Below are positions 47,043-56,840 of a DNA stretch of 64,000 bases, one piece after another. The DNA is from Mesorhizobium sp. WSM3859 (GTDB taxonomy: Bacteria > Pseudomonadota > Alphaproteobacteria > Rhizobiales > Rhizobiaceae). The DNA lies in the NCBI RefSeq assembly GCF_002295065.1, contig NZ_NSGG01000007.1:248001-312000 (forward strand), given 5' to 3'. Made by a program: the position numbers and the translations under genes. The notes beneath the pieces were generated by a model that saw only the letters and a program-made list of their open reading frames with translations, had not been told where the DNA came from and did no database searches. Every line of letters starts with the position of its first letter. The stretch's first letter is position 1.

Positions 47043-48173
47043 CTACTTGTTCAGCGCCGCGAAATAGGCCTTCTCGATCTCGGCCGCCATTACGTCGGCT
47101 CCGAATCGGGCCTTGAGCTCGCCGGTCTGCGGCATCATCTCCCGGTACGCGTCGCGCTCGCCGAACGCGGTCTTCATCTTGCCGGCAAGCTCCCCTGGAT
47201 CCGGCCGGATCAGGGCAGGGGAGCCCTCGCCGAAGATTTCCGGAATGCCGCCGGCCGCGGTTGCGATCATCGGCATGCCGGCGGCCAAGGCTTCGAGCAC
47301 AATATAAGGCATCGCCTCCGCGCGCGACGGAACCACGACCAGCTCGGCCAGGGCGAAAGCTTGCCTGGCCGGCATCGGTGGCAGGAAGCGAACGCGGCTC
47401 TCGAGGCCGAGCCGCTCGACCTGCTCGTGGTAGCGCGGCAGGTCGTCGCCGTCGCCAACCATCACCGCGCTCAAGGGCCGTTCAAGCTCGCTGCCGGCCA
47501 ATGCCAGCGCATCGATGAAGATATCCGGGCCTTTCAGGTCGCGCATCATGCCGATGTACAGGAAATCTGCGGCGTCTGCCGCCGTCGCCACCGGTTCGAA
47601 TTCGGCGGCGCGCAGGCCGTTATAGACGAGCCGGTTGGGTATGGGCGGTTCGCCGACCTTGCGGCGATAGGTTTTCCGCTCATAGTCGGAAACGAACAGC
47701 AGGCAGTCGGTGAAGCGCGCCATGAAGCGCTCCAGCCCGAAGAACAGCTTTCCCGTCACTGTCGTTTCGTCATAGTGGAGGGAGCCGCCATGCGGCGAAT
47801 AAAGGCGGGCCACGCGAGACCTTGAAACCCGCAACAGTGAGCCGAACAGACGGGCATAGGCGCCACCCTTGGCGCCGTGCCCGTGCAGCACGTCCGGCCG
47901 CAATTCCTGGATGATTCGATAGGTGCGCCAGGCCGAGGCGAGGTCGCCCGGCCCGACATGACGCTGCATCGGCGTGCGATGGATGCCGAGCGCCAGGCTG
48001 TCCTTCATCGCCTCGAACAGCCGTTCTTCATAGTCGCCGCCGGTCGTCGAGTCGCAGACGATACCCACCGCGTGGCCGGCAGCGACCTGCGCCTCGGTCA
48101 GGTCGCGCACATGCCGGAAGATTCCCCCGACAGGTGAGCGAAAGCAGTGGACGATCCTGAGGTTCACCGCCAC
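47043..48173 (-). CDS. Glycosyltransferase family 4
   Basis: A 376-residue GT-B enzyme that extends an exopolysaccharide or related glycan. The N-terminal domain shows RSPVGGIFRHVRDLTEAQ near residues 12-29 and HGHGAKGGAYARL near 98. The C-terminal nucleotide-sugar-binding domain shows VVVPSRAEAMPYIVLEALAAG near 270-290, with the conserved E-x7-E pair, then PMIATAAGGIPEI near 292. It lies between the export lipoprotein and the sugar transferase, all on the minus strand. Confidence 0.9.
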   Translation of the reverse strand: MAVNLRIVHCFRSPVGGIFRHVRDLTEAQVAAGHAVGIVCDSTTGGDYEERLFEAMKDSLALGIHRTPMQRHVGPGDLASAWRTYRIIQELRPDVLHGHGAKGGAYARLFGSLLRVSRSRVARLYSPHGGSLHYDETTVTGKLFFGLERFMARFTDCLLFVSDYERKTYRRKVGEPPIPNRLVYNGLRAAEFEPVATAADAADFLYIGMMRDLKGPDIFIDALALAGSELERPLSAVMVGDGDDLPRYHEQVERLGLESRVRFLPPMPARQAFALAELVVVPSRAEAMPYIVLEALAAGMPMIATAAGGIPEIFGEGSPALIRPDPGELAGKMKTAFGERDAYREMMPQTGELKARFGADVMAAEIEKAYFAALNK

Positions 48174-48183
48174 GACGGCTTTT

Positions 48184-48747
48184 TCAGAACAGGCGTTCGC
48201 GGACGTAGACGGTGTCGCCGGGCAGGAGCGGATCGGATGTCAGCACCCGTCCGGTCATCACCTTGCCGTTGATATCGCGAGTAATGTCGACGCTCTCCTG
48301 ATTGGCGCGCGGCGTGAAGCCGCCGGCAATGGCGACCGCCTTTTGCACGGTGAGCCCCGGCACATAGGAATACTGGCCGGCAGCACCCACTTCGCCCATC
48401 ACGAAGATCGGCCGGTAACGGTCGATCTCGACCGAAACGTCGGGATCGCGCAGATAGCCCTGGCGCAATTTGTCGGCGATCTCCTTTTCCAGCTGCTGCG
48501 CGGTGTGGCCGCGCGCCGGAACACCGCCGACCAGCGGGAAGGAGAGGTAGCCGGACTGGTCGACGCTGTAGGTGTTGGTCAACCCTTCCTGCTCGAATAC
48601 CGTGACACGGACGCGGTCGCCGGCGCCGAGCCGGTAGGGCTGGTCGAGCACTTCATGGAACGCGGCGGGCGTCGGGCGATAGCTCGAGCAGCCGGTCAGC
48701 AGCGACAGGGCAAGCAAAGCGCGAAAGAGGGAAGCAGTGCTTTTCAT
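48184..48747 (-). CDS. Polysaccharide export lipoprotein (Wza/BexD-like)
   Basis: A 187-residue outer-membrane polysaccharide export protein. The signal ends in the lipobox LLTGC near residue 20. The Poly_export domain shows YRLGAGDRVRVTVFEQEGLT near residues 38-57 and a SLBB segment IFVMGEVGAAGQYSYVPGLT near residues 109-128. ATG at 48747 was chosen because it gives a normal lipoprotein signal. The Wzc-like gene is divergent, with a 262-base gap likely holding both promoters. Confidence 0.92.
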   Translation of the reverse strand: MKSTASLFRALLALSLLTGCSSYRPTPAAFHEVLDQPYRLGAGDRVRVTVFEQEGLTNTYSVDQSGYLSFPLVGGVPARGHTAQQLEKEIADKLRQGYLRDPDVSVEIDRYRPIFVMGEVGAAGQYSYVPGLTVQKAVAIAGGFTPRANQESVDITRDINGKVMTGRVLTSDPLLPGDTVYVRERLF

Positions 48748-49009
48748 GACCGGCCAGGAACCTTCATCGCTCTTGCCGCAAGCCGCGGCACAACCCCAGG
48801 AAAGTGCGACCATTATCATCCTGTTAGGGTTAATGGGCGGTAAAGGAGCGCGATCCGAGGCCGCGTTGATCGGCAAAAACCCAATCGTTCTATTGCTTTC
48901 GCCCAATATTCTTTGAGCGCCCTCTAATAAGCCGCCGCCCTAATCTTAACGGGTGAGTTACCATAGTTGTTTACGGTCCATCCTCGACTCAAAGTTCGGA
49001 GCAGGATGC

Positions 49010-51259
49010 ATGTCCGTTCAGTCCGCGGCCGCAGATGTCGATGTCGACCTGAGACAGCTTTTCGCCAGCCTGGCGAGGAACTGGCTGCGCATTGTTCTTG
49101 TCACGCTTGTGGTCACCGGGCTCGCCTTCGCTTTGGCCTGGCTCGCGACCCCTTATTACAAGGCGACAGCTAAGCTGGAGATCGGCTCGCGCGAATCGGA
49201 ATACACCCGGCCGCCAGGCACCAACGACGACGACAAGCCGATTCTCGACGAGCAGGGTGTGGCCACTCAGGTCCAGATCATTTCCTCGCCCGATATCCTC
49301 AAGCAGGTGGCAACCAAGCTCAACCTGGACAAGCTGCCTGAGTTCGACGAGACCCTGAAGATGTCGACGCTCGGGCGCGTGCTCGTTCTCGTCGGCTTGA
49401 AAAGCGACCCCTTCGATATTCCGCCGGAAGAGCGCGTGCTGAATGCCATGCACGACAAGCTCAATGTCTACGCGGTCGAAAAGACTCGCGCGATCGCCAT
49501 CGAGTTCGCCTCGAAGGATCCCAAGCTTGCCGCCGATATCGCAAACGGCATCGCCAACGCCTATATCGCCTCGAAGAGCGACGCCAAGCTCGAATCGAAT
49601 GCCGCCGCCACCAACTTCCTGGCGCCGGAAATCGCCGACCTGCAGAATCGCGTGAAGGACGCCGAGGCGAAGGTCGCGGCGTTCCGCGCCCAGTCAGACC
49701 TTCTGATGGGCGGCAACAATGCGGTGCTGCCGACTCAGCAGCTTGCCGAACTGTCGAGCGAACTGTCGCGCGTGCGCGCCAGTCGCGCCGCCGCCGAAGC
49801 GAGTGCCGAGAGCGTGCGCCGGGCGTTGCAGAATGGCGGTTCGCTGGACAGCGTGCCGGAGGTTCTGTCCTCCGAGCTGATCCAGCGCCTGCGCGAGCGT
49901 CAGGTGGAGCTCCGGGCCAACATTGCCGACCTTTCCACGACGCTGCTGGACAACCATCCGCGCATTCGCGCGCTGAAGTCGCAGCTTGCCGACCTCGACG
50001 GTCAGATCCGCAATGAGGCGCAAAAGATCATCCGAGGGCTGTCGGCCCAAGCTCAGACGGCCAAGGCCCGCGAGGATCAGCTGGTCGCGGATGTCAACAC
50101 GCTGAAAGCCGCTTCGGCGCGCGCCGGCGAGCAGCAGGTACAGTTGGACGCCTTGCAGCGCGATGCGAACGTTCAGCGCCAACAGCTTGAATCCTATATG
50201 GCAAGTTACAATGCGGCGGCCTCGCGCAAGGATCGGAAATACTCGCCCGTCGCGGCGAGTCTGATCGCGCAGGCCCAGGTGCCGTCCCAGCCTTATTTCC
50301 CGAAGATCGGGCCGATCACCGGGGCGGCCGCCGCCGCTTCGCTGCTGCTGATGGCGATCGGCACGCTGCTTGGCGAGCTGTTCTCCGGCCGTGCCATGCG
50401 TCCTGCCCCCGGTGCCCGTTTTGAGAACATAGAGCAGGTGGCGATGCCTGTCGCGCGGACGGAACCGGTGATCGATGACGAAGGTCGGGCTTTCGCTCCT
50501 TACGAGGAAGCCGCGGCAGCCCATTCGATCGTGGAAGCGGAACTCCCCAGGCCGGCCGAGAGCGAGCGGGTGGAGGCTCATGCTGCCGCTGCCGAACCCG
50601 CTGAGTCCGGCGTCAAGCCTTCTGAACCCGGCGAATCGGCGCCCGAGCCGCGCCGATCCCGGCTCGGTGAGATCGATGTCGACAAGGCGGCGGAGAAGCT
50701 GATCGCCTCTGGCGCGGCGCGCGCGATCTTCGTGTCGCCCGAAGGCGACGAGGCGGCCGCGTCCGCCGTGCTGGTGGCGCGCGAAGTTTCCGACGCCGGC
50801 TTGCGCGTGTTGCTGCTCGATCTGACCGCGTCGGGTGCGGCGTCGCGGCCGATGCTGGACTCGAGCCTGTTTCCGGGCATCACCAATCTGCTCGCTTCCG
50901 AAGCGCAGTTCAGCGACGTCATCCATCCCGATCTTTATTCGGATGCGCATGTCATTCCGGTCGGCACCGCCGACCCGGTCCGCGCCATGCGCGCCGCCGA
51001 CCGGCTGCCCATCATCATGCAGTCGCTGACCACAGCCTACGATCTCGTTGTGGTCGAGTGCGGCCCGGCCGATGCGCAGGGCATCAGCCGCTTGGTCGGC
51101 GACGGCACCGAAGTCTTCCTGTCGATGCTGGAAGCCGACGATCAGGTGACCCAGGCCGCGGTGAAGCTGATCGAGAACGGCTTTCCAGACGTCACGCTGG
51201 TCACGCCGGTCGGCCGTGAGCCGGGAGATCCATTGCCCGGACGCCGGTCGGCTGCATAA
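49010..51259 (+). CDS. Wzc/GumC-like polysaccharide co-polymerase with degenerate kinase domain
   Basis: A 749-residue inner-membrane protein that sets chain length and couples polymerisation to export. Two membrane segments (about 24-46 and 433-455) bracket a long periplasmic region with coiled coils (about 190-410). The C-terminal half has a Pro/Glu/Ala-rich linker and a P-loop-like fold where the Walker A position reads FVSPEGDEAAAS (about residues 572-583) with no GK[ST]. The Tyr-rich tail of BY-kinases is missing too. It is probably not an active kinase. ATG at 49010 follows GGAGCAGG. Confidence 0.88.
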   Translation: MSVQSAAADVDVDLRQLFASLARNWLRIVLVTLVVTGLAFALAWLATPYYKATAKLEIGSRESEYTRPPGTNDDDKPILDEQGVATQVQIISSPDILKQVATKLNLDKLPEFDETLKMSTLGRVLVLVGLKSDPFDIPPEERVLNAMHDKLNVYAVEKTRAIAIEFASKDPKLAADIANGIANAYIASKSDAKLESNAAATNFLAPEIADLQNRVKDAEAKVAAFRAQSDLLMGGNNAVLPTQQLAELSSELSRVRASRAAAEASAESVRRALQNGGSLDSVPEVLSSELIQRLRERQVELRANIADLSTTLLDNHPRIRALKSQLADLDGQIRNEAQKIIRGLSAQAQTAKAREDQLVADVNTLKAASARAGEQQVQLDALQRDANVQRQQLESYMASYNAAASRKDRKYSPVAASLIAQAQVPSQPYFPKIGPITGAAAAASLLLMAIGTLLGELFSGRAMRPAPGARFENIEQVAMPVARTEPVIDDEGRAFAPYEEAAAAHSIVEAELPRPAESERVEAHAAAAEPAESGVKPSEPGESAPEPRRSRLGEIDVDKAAEKLIASGAARAIFVSPEGDEAAASAVLVAREVSDAGLRVLLLDLTASGAASRPMLDSSLFPGITNLLASEAQFSDVIHPDLYSDAHVIPVGTADPVRAMRAADRLPIIMQSLTTAYDLVVVECGPADAQGISRLVGDGTEVFLSMLEADDQVTQAAVKLIENGFPDVTLVTPVGREPGDPLPGRRSAA

Positions 51260-51441
51260 AGCTGGAGGCCAACAAGACTGTTCTGCGTTGCCGCGGCATT
51301 TCTCGGCGGCTCCTGCACTTTACATCGGCGGCAAGGCTCCTAGTTTCGATGTTTCGCGCTGCGCATTCTGATGCGTGGATGATCGAAAGCGGGACCGTGA
51401 TCCATGGGCCGGCCCCCAAAACTCCCAAAAGGATGGCTGCT

Positions 51442-51876
51442 ATGACCCAGGCCAAGAACGGCGACACCGTACGCATCAACTACACCGGGCGTCTGGTGGA
51501 CGGCACCCAATTCGATTCTTCCGGCAATGAACCGTTGCAGTTCACACTCGGTGAAGGACAGGTAATTCCTGGTCTCGAAACCCATGTCGAGGGCATGGAG
51601 GTCGGCACGAAAAGCACCCTCACCGTTCCCGCTGACGCCGCCTATGGCCCTCATCGCCCCGAGGCGGTCGTAACCGTCGACCGCGCCGCCGTGCCGGCAA
51701 ACATCGACGTCGATGTTGGCACCCGATTGCAGGCCCGCACCCGTGAGGGACGTCCCATGCAAGTGACGGTCATCGGCGTCGACGACGCCAGCGTCAAGCT
51801 CGACGGCAATCATCCGTTGGCCGGAAAGGACCTGGTGTTCGACGTTGAATTGGTCGAGATCGTTCAGGCGGCGTAG
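51442..51876 (+). CDS. FKBP-type peptidyl-prolyl isomerase, SlyD-like
   Basis: A 144-residue foldase that catalyses cis/trans isomerisation of prolyl bonds. Family features: TVRINYTGRLVDGTQFDSS near residues 9-27, LGEGQVIPGLETHVEGMEVG near 35-54 and a VPADAAYGPHRPEAVVTVD segment near 62-80. The layout, with an inserted flap domain after residue 75, is SlyD-like, but there is no His-rich metal tail. ATG at 51442 was preferred; ATG at 51433 adds three residues. It stands alone inside the polysaccharide region. Confidence 0.92.
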   Translation: MTQAKNGDTVRINYTGRLVDGTQFDSSGNEPLQFTLGEGQVIPGLETHVEGMEVGTKSTLTVPADAAYGPHRPEAVVTVDRAAVPANIDVDVGTRLQARTREGRPMQVTVIGVDDASVKLDGNHPLAGKDLVFDVELVEIVQAA

Positions 51877-51895
51877 CTAGCGACTCTCGCCGGGC

Positions 51896-53125
51896 CTAGC
51901 TGTCGTCCTCGGCCGGAGCGGGTGCTGCCTGCCCGGCAGCCTTGCGGCGCAGCATCTTGGTCAGCTTCCAGATCGTCGGGTTGTTCTTGATGAAGGCCTT
52001 CCCCCGCGCGCCTTGCCGCATCGCCGCGGCCAATGCGTGGCCCTTCAGCGTCAGTGGCGCGAGCACCTCGAAATGCTGGACTTCGGTATCGCACCAGAGC
52101 CGCTTGTAGGCCTCGTCGCCGACCGAGAAGTCGTACACGCCGAAACCGAGCTCGCAGGCTTCCTGGATGTTGTCGAAGAACAGGAAGTCGCCAGGGCTGG
52201 TGAAGGCGAGATCGTCCTCGGCGATGGCGCCGAATTCGCAGATCAGCCGCTTGCCCGAACGGCTGGAGCCGGTGACTGCGCGCAGCTTTCCCTCCACGTC
52301 CAGGCCGTGCAGCAGGAAGGACGGCTTTTCCTCGGTCAGCGCATCGGTAAACAGCGCCCGGAAGAAGGCGCGCACCTGCCTGTCGCCGAAGACATTGGCG
52401 ATGCCCATCTTGGCGAAACGCGCCTCCTTCATCTCGAGGAAGGCATCGAGCAGCCTGTCGACCTCTTCAGGGGTTCTGGCCTCGATACGTCGGAACCTGC
52501 CGACCGCCTCGAACTTGCGGGTCTGCGAACGATGCTTCTTGCGCTTGCGCTTGCCGCTCGCGCGCGACAGCAGCGCGTCGAACCCTCCGTCCAGATCGAC
52601 CGCGAGCGCGATGTTCGGGCTCGCGAAATTGGGCAGCGCGGCGAGCGGGTTGGCGACGCCATCGAGGTCGGGCAGCAGGCGCTCCAGTGAGATCAGGTCG
52701 ATGTCGGGCCGCGCCTTGGCGATCGCCTTGAACATCGCGCGGATCGCCGGAGCGTCGATGGTGGGCAGAAAGCGTGGATCGGCTGCCGCGAAATTGCCGT
52801 TGGCGTGCCGACCGCCGGCGAAACGGGCAAGCTTGAAGGGACCGCGCCGAATGACTTCCAGCGCCAGCGAAAGCGCCGGGCGGCCGTCGCAGACAAGCGC
52901 CGCGACAACCATGTCGGCGCCCGTCGCGGTTGCCCAGTTGTTCACCCAGGATGCGCTTTGCGCCGGCGCGAACAGAGCCGAGGCGCAGAATTGAATGTAA
53001 TCGGCAAGGGCGGCGCCATCGCTTGCGGTAGCGGACCACCGACCATGATCGGCTCGCATCGACCGCGCGGAAACCTCATTGGCAGCGACCGGGTTGCCGT
53101 CAAATGACGCGGCGGCGTCAACCAT
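51896..53125 (-). CDS. FemAB/BioF2-like GNAT acetyltransferase
   Basis: A 409-residue cytoplasmic protein with a double GNAT-like fold as in CelD/FemAB-type acyltransferases encoded in exopolysaccharide loci. Evident segments are RKRKKHRSQTRKFEA near residues 195-209 and the C-terminal acyl-CoA domain with CEFGAIAEDDLAFTSPGDFL near 298-317 and YDFSVGDEAYKRLWCD near 333-348. It may transfer acyl groups to a polysaccharide or peptide. It sits between the FKBP gene and a divergent deacetylase gene, so a surface-glycan role is plausible. Confidence 0.82.
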   Translation of the reverse strand: MVDAAASFDGNPVAANEVSARSMRADHGRWSATASDGAALADYIQFCASALFAPAQSASWVNNWATATGADMVVAALVCDGRPALSLALEVIRRGPFKLARFAGGRHANGNFAAADPRFLPTIDAPAIRAMFKAIAKARPDIDLISLERLLPDLDGVANPLAALPNFASPNIALAVDLDGGFDALLSRASGKRKRKKHRSQTRKFEAVGRFRRIEARTPEEVDRLLDAFLEMKEARFAKMGIANVFGDRQVRAFFRALFTDALTEEKPSFLLHGLDVEGKLRAVTGSSRSGKRLICEFGAIAEDDLAFTSPGDFLFFDNIQEACELGFGVYDFSVGDEAYKRLWCDTEVQHFEVLAPLTLKGHALAAAMRQGARGKAFIKNNPTIWKLTKMLRRKAAGQAAPAPAEDDS

Positions 53126-53216
53126 CCCTCAATCCTTAAGACGTATTGGTTCCGACTTGGGGGTTCGCATAGGCGAATGTCGTGCTTGGATGAGCCTAGG
53201 CGCAAAAGGTGAAGGA

Positions 53217-54275
53217 ATGATCGACGGGGGCGAGGCAATCCGGAAACTGGCGCTGACCCTTGCGCGCTACTCCGGTCTGGCGCCCCTGGCGCGGCCGTTT
53301 GTCGGCGGCATTGGCGCAATCCTGATGCTGCACCGCGTCACCGCGACGCCGGAGAGGCCGAACAGTGTCAATCGGCATCTGAACATCGCCCCCGCTTTTC
53401 TGGACAGGCTTATCGCCGACATGAAGGGAAGGGATTATGCCTTTGTTTCCCTTGATGAAGCGATCGAGCGGATCAAGGCTGGTGGCAAGGGCGGGCAGTT
53501 CGCTACGATCACCGCCGATGACGCCTATCGCGACAACATGACGGAGGCGCTGCCGGTGCTCGAGAAGCACGGCGCGCCGATCACCATCTACGTCGCTCCC
53601 GGCTTGATCGACGGCGCCGTCGATCTCTGGTGGGACGTCATCGAGGACATCGTCGACACCAGCTCGCGCCTGACGTTGAAGACGGCGGGCGGATCGACGG
53701 TGATCGATTGCTCGACACAGGGCAGAAAGATCCAGGCCGTGGCGCGGCTGAACGCCTGGCTGACCCTGGAAGTGCCCGAGGAGGAGCAGGGTGCGGCATT
53801 GCGCGAACTGGCCCGTTCGAACAGCTATGAATTCGGCTCGGGCCGTCCGGGCACCTTGATGAGCTGGAACGAGCTCGGCATCATGGCCGCGCACAAGCTG
53901 GTGACCATCGGCGCGCACACGGTCAATCATCGCAATTTGAAGCGCCTGTCCGAAGCCGATGCGCGCCATGAGATCGGCGACGTCCGACGTATCCTCAAGG
54001 AAAAGCTAGGCGAGGAGCCGCGTCATCTGGCTTACCCCTATGGCTATGCCAGCGCTGTCGGGTGCCGCGAAGTGGGTTTTGCCCGCGACGCGGGCTATGT
54101 CTCGGCGGTGACCACGCGGCACGGCGTGCTGCGTGCCGAGCATGCCGGTTTCCTGCACGCGCTGCCGCGCATTTCCGTCAACGGCCGCTACCAGAGCGTA
54201 GCGCATATCCGAACGATGCTGTCTGGCATCACCACACCGCTCGCCAATGCCGGTAAGATGGTGGTGACCATCTAG
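53217..54275 (+). CDS. Polysaccharide deacetylase (NodB-homology domain)
   Basis: A 352-residue carbohydrate esterase family 4 protein expected to remove N- or O-acetyl groups from a polysaccharide. The first motif is ITADDAYRDN near residues 98-107 with the catalytic Asp pair. The His-x3-His motif is likely IGAHTVNHRNLKRLS near residues 233-247. There is no clear signal peptide. ATG at 53217 was preferred over the long frame from 53079, since GAAGGA lies close upstream and the frame is better supported there. Confidence 0.85.
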   Translation: MIDGGEAIRKLALTLARYSGLAPLARPFVGGIGAILMLHRVTATPERPNSVNRHLNIAPAFLDRLIADMKGRDYAFVSLDEAIERIKAGGKGGQFATITADDAYRDNMTEALPVLEKHGAPITIYVAPGLIDGAVDLWWDVIEDIVDTSSRLTLKTAGGSTVIDCSTQGRKIQAVARLNAWLTLEVPEEEQGAALRELARSNSYEFGSGRPGTLMSWNELGIMAAHKLVTIGAHTVNHRNLKRLSEADARHEIGDVRRILKEKLGEEPRHLAYPYGYASAVGCREVGFARDAGYVSAVTTRHGVLRAEHAGFLHALPRISVNGRYQSVAHIRTMLSGITTPLANAGKMVVTI

Positions 54276-54305
54276 ACGAGCCGGCGCCGCCGGCGTCAGC
54301 GAGGC

Positions 54306-54521
54306 TCAGCCTTTCGGCCGCGGCTCGATGATCAGCCATTTGATGATGGCCATGGCCGGCAGGACCCAGAGAAAGCCGCTGAGCAGGAAGAACAGAAGAT
54401 GCGCCGTGGGGCCGTATTCGGCGAGCCGGGTGACCGCGACGGCCGACGCGATCAGCGCGTAGATGATAACCAGCGCCACCAGCAGGATGGTTCCGATCAG
54501 CTTTTTCAGGCGAATGGGCAT
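54306..54521 (-). CDS. DUF2842 small membrane protein
   Basis: A 71-residue protein with two membrane segments (TILLVALVIIYALIASAVAV near residues 11-30 and LLFFLLSGFLWVLPAMAIIKW near 42-62), ending PRPKG. Size, two-helix layout and the GxxWVLPAM pattern match DUF2842, found beside ctaA in many alphaproteobacteria. The function is unknown. It is transcribed divergently from ctaA with a 151-base gap. Confidence 0.88.
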   Translation of the reverse strand: MPIRLKKLIGTILLVALVIIYALIASAVAVTRLAEYGPTAHLLFFLLSGFLWVLPAMAIIKWLIIEPRPKG

Positions 54522-54672
54522 GTCGCGGTCTCGTTGACCCGTCTCGCTTAGGCTGAATGACGTGCTCGCGCAACCGCCGCGGCCCGGCGCGACGGGGTGC
54601 CGCGCTGTTCAGCCTTGCCACGGCGCAAGCCTTGGTCCACCACTCCAGCGTTTCAATTGCCGGAAAACGTCC

Positions 54673-55764
54673 ATGGCTGCCATCACCGCCACGGCCCCCT
54701 ATGCCGCACGCGACCGAGACCTGCATAACCGCGCCCTGGTGCGCGGCTGGCTCTACGTCGTGGTGCTCGTGCTGTTCGCGCTGGTGCTGGTCGGCGGCTC
54801 CACGCGCCTCACCGGCTCGGGCCTGTCGATCACTCAGTGGCAGCCGATCCATGGCGTCATCCCGCCGCTCAACGACGCCGAATGGCAGGAAGAGTTCCAG
54901 CGCTACCAGCAGATCCCGCAATATACCGAGATCAACAAGGGCATGAGCCTCGAGGACTTCAAGTCCATCTTCTGGTGGGAGTGGACGCACCGCATCCTGG
55001 CGCGCAGCGTCGGCGTGGTCTTTGCCTTGCCGCTGCTGTTCTTCTGGGCAACGCGCCGCATCGAGCGCGGCCTTGGGCCGAAGCTCCTCGGCATACTGGC
55101 GCTTGGCGGACTGCAAGGTGCCATCGGCTGGTGGATGGTGGCTTCCGGCCTGGTCGACCGCGTCTCGGTCAGCCAGTACCGGCTGGCGACGCACCTGACG
55201 CTTGCCGCGCTGATCTTCACCGCCACCATGGTGGTCGCGCGGGGCCTGGCGCCGCATTCGGAGCCTGCCGCTGATCGCTCGACGCAACGGCTCGCCGGCT
55301 TCATCGTGTTCCTGACGCTGATCCAGATCTATCTCGGTGGATTGGTCGCCGGCCTTCACGCCGGTCTTTCGTACAACACATGGCCGCTGATGGACGGAAA
55401 AGTGATCCCCTCCGATCTGCTTCTCCTGAAGCCCGCCTGGCTCAACTTCTTTGAAAATCCGAAGACGGTGCAGTTCGTCCACCGGCTAGGCGCCTATACG
55501 GTCTTTGTCGTGGCGTTCTGGCATATGGTCGCCACGTGGCGGCGTCAGCCCGGCACCACCCATGCCCGCCGGGCCACGCTTCTGTTCGCGCTGGTGGTCG
55601 TCCAGGCCTCGATCGGCATCGGCACGCTGCTGATGCAGGTGCCGCTGCACATGGCTCTGACGCATCAGGCGATCGCGCTGGTCCTGCTCGGCTTTGCCAC
55701 CGCGCATTGGCGCGGCACCAAGGGCGCCTATCCGCTGCCGACGGAGATAAAGGTCAGAATCTGA
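54673..55764 (+). CDS. ctaA: Heme A synthase (Cox15 type)
   Basis: Inner-membrane enzyme that oxidises heme O to heme A for cytochrome aa3 oxidase. The 363-residue protein has eight predicted helices. Signatures: [21 protein letters not shown] near residues 38-58, [20 protein letters not shown] near 101-120 with a heme-ligand His, [12 protein letters not shown] near 236 and [17 protein letters not shown] near 270. ATG at 54673 was chosen; the frame upstream to 54562 has no family sequence. Confidence 0.96.
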   Translation: MAAITATAPYAARDRDLHNRALVRGWLYVVVLVLFALVLVGGSTRLTGSGLSITQWQPIHGVIPPLNDAEWQEEFQRYQQIPQYTEINKGMSLEDFKSIFWWEWTHRILARSVGVVFALPLLFFWATRRIERGLGPKLLGILALGGLQGAIGWWMVASGLVDRVSVSQYRLATHLTLAALIFTATMVVARGLAPHSEPAADRSTQRLAGFIVFLTLIQIYLGGLVAGLHAGLSYNTWPLMDGKVIPSDLLLLKPAWLNFFENPKTVQFVHRLGAYTVFVVAFWHMVATWRRQPGTTHARRATLLFALVVVQASIGIGTLLMQVPLHMALTHQAIALVLLGFATAHWRGTKGAYPLPTEIKVRI

Positions 55765-55834
55765 CCCCCGGCGATCAGCATCGCGAGCGAACCTTTCGAA
55801 CGGCCCAGCGCTCTGGAAACGCCTGCGTTGCCGC

Positions 55835-56767
55835 TCAATGCTTGATGCCGAGCATTAGATCGAGATTCTGCACGGCAGCGCCCGACGCGCCTTTGCCGAG
55901 ATTGTCGTAGACAGCCATCAGCAGCGCCTGCGCCCGCTCGTCATTGGCGAAGACGTAGACCTTCATCCGGTTGGTGCCGTTATAGATCTCCGGATCGATC
56001 TCCGGGATGCGCTCCATATGGGTGTATGGCGCGACCTCGACCACGCCGCCGTCGATCGACGCATAGTGGTCGGCGATCGCCGCGTGAAGCTCGGCGCCGG
56101 TCGGCACGCGGTCGAGACCGCCGAGCTGCAGCGGCACCACGGTGATCATGCCCTGCGCGAAATTGCCCACTGCCGGCTGCAAGATCGGGTCATGCGACAG
56201 CTTCGCATAGGTGCGGAGCTCCGGCACATGCTTATGCTGCAGCGTCAGCCCGTAGGGCAGAAATTCGGGGGCGTCCTCGCCCTTGCCGACATAATCCTCG
56301 ATCATCGGCCGGCCGCCGCCGGAATAGCCGGAGATGCCGTTGACGGTGACCGGAAAATCGGCCGGCAACAGGCCGGCGGAGACCAGCGGCCGCAGCGTCG
56401 CGATCGGGCCTTGCGGCCAGCAGCCCGGATTGGCGATGCGTTTCGCGCCGGCGATCTTCTTCGCCTGGTCCTTGTCCATTTCGGCGAAGCCGTATTCCCA
56501 GCCCTCGGCGACGCGATGCGCGGTCGAGGCGTCGATCACCTTGGTCGTGTCGTTCGTGATCAGCGACACGCTTTCCTTTGCCGCCGCATCCGGCAGGCAA
56601 AGGATCGCGACATCAGCCGCGTTGAGGAATTCGGCGCGGGCCGCGGTCTCCTTGCGGCGCTCGGTCGGGATGGAGATGATCTCCAGGTCGCCGCGGTCGG
56701 CAAGCAGCGCCCTGATCTGCAGGCCCGTCGTGCCGTGTTCGCCGTCAATGAAGATTTTCGGTTTCAT
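55835..56767 (-). CDS. argC: N-acetyl-gamma-glutamyl-phosphate reductase, short type
   Basis: Reduces N-acetylglutamyl phosphate to the semialdehyde in arginine synthesis. The 310-residue protein is of the compact (type 2) ArgC. The NADPH motif is FIDGEHGTTGLQIR near residues 5-18, and the catalytic Cys lies in IANPGCWPQGPIATLRPL near residues 110-127. SGYSGGGRPMIEDY near 144 and KVYVFANDERAQALL near 268 also fit. ATG at 56767 was chosen because the upstream extension lacks family sequence. The order speB-argC follows rpsI-rplM only after inserted accessory genes. Confidence 0.95.
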   Translation of the reverse strand: MKPKIFIDGEHGTTGLQIRALLADRGDLEIISIPTERRKETAARAEFLNAADVAILCLPDAAAKESVSLITNDTTKVIDASTAHRVAEGWEYGFAEMDKDQAKKIAGAKRIANPGCWPQGPIATLRPLVSAGLLPADFPVTVNGISGYSGGGRPMIEDYVGKGEDAPEFLPYGLTLQHKHVPELRTYAKLSHDPILQPAVGNFAQGMITVVPLQLGGLDRVPTGAELHAAIADHYASIDGGVVEVAPYTHMERIPEIDPEIYNGTNRMKVYVFANDERAQALLMAVYDNLGKGASGAAVQNLDLMLGIKH

Positions 56768-56840
56768 CGCTTGCCAAATTCCCTGCGATTCCAATGTCAT
56801 ATGCCATGAGCATAATTTATCGCGGCATGATTGCCGTTGT

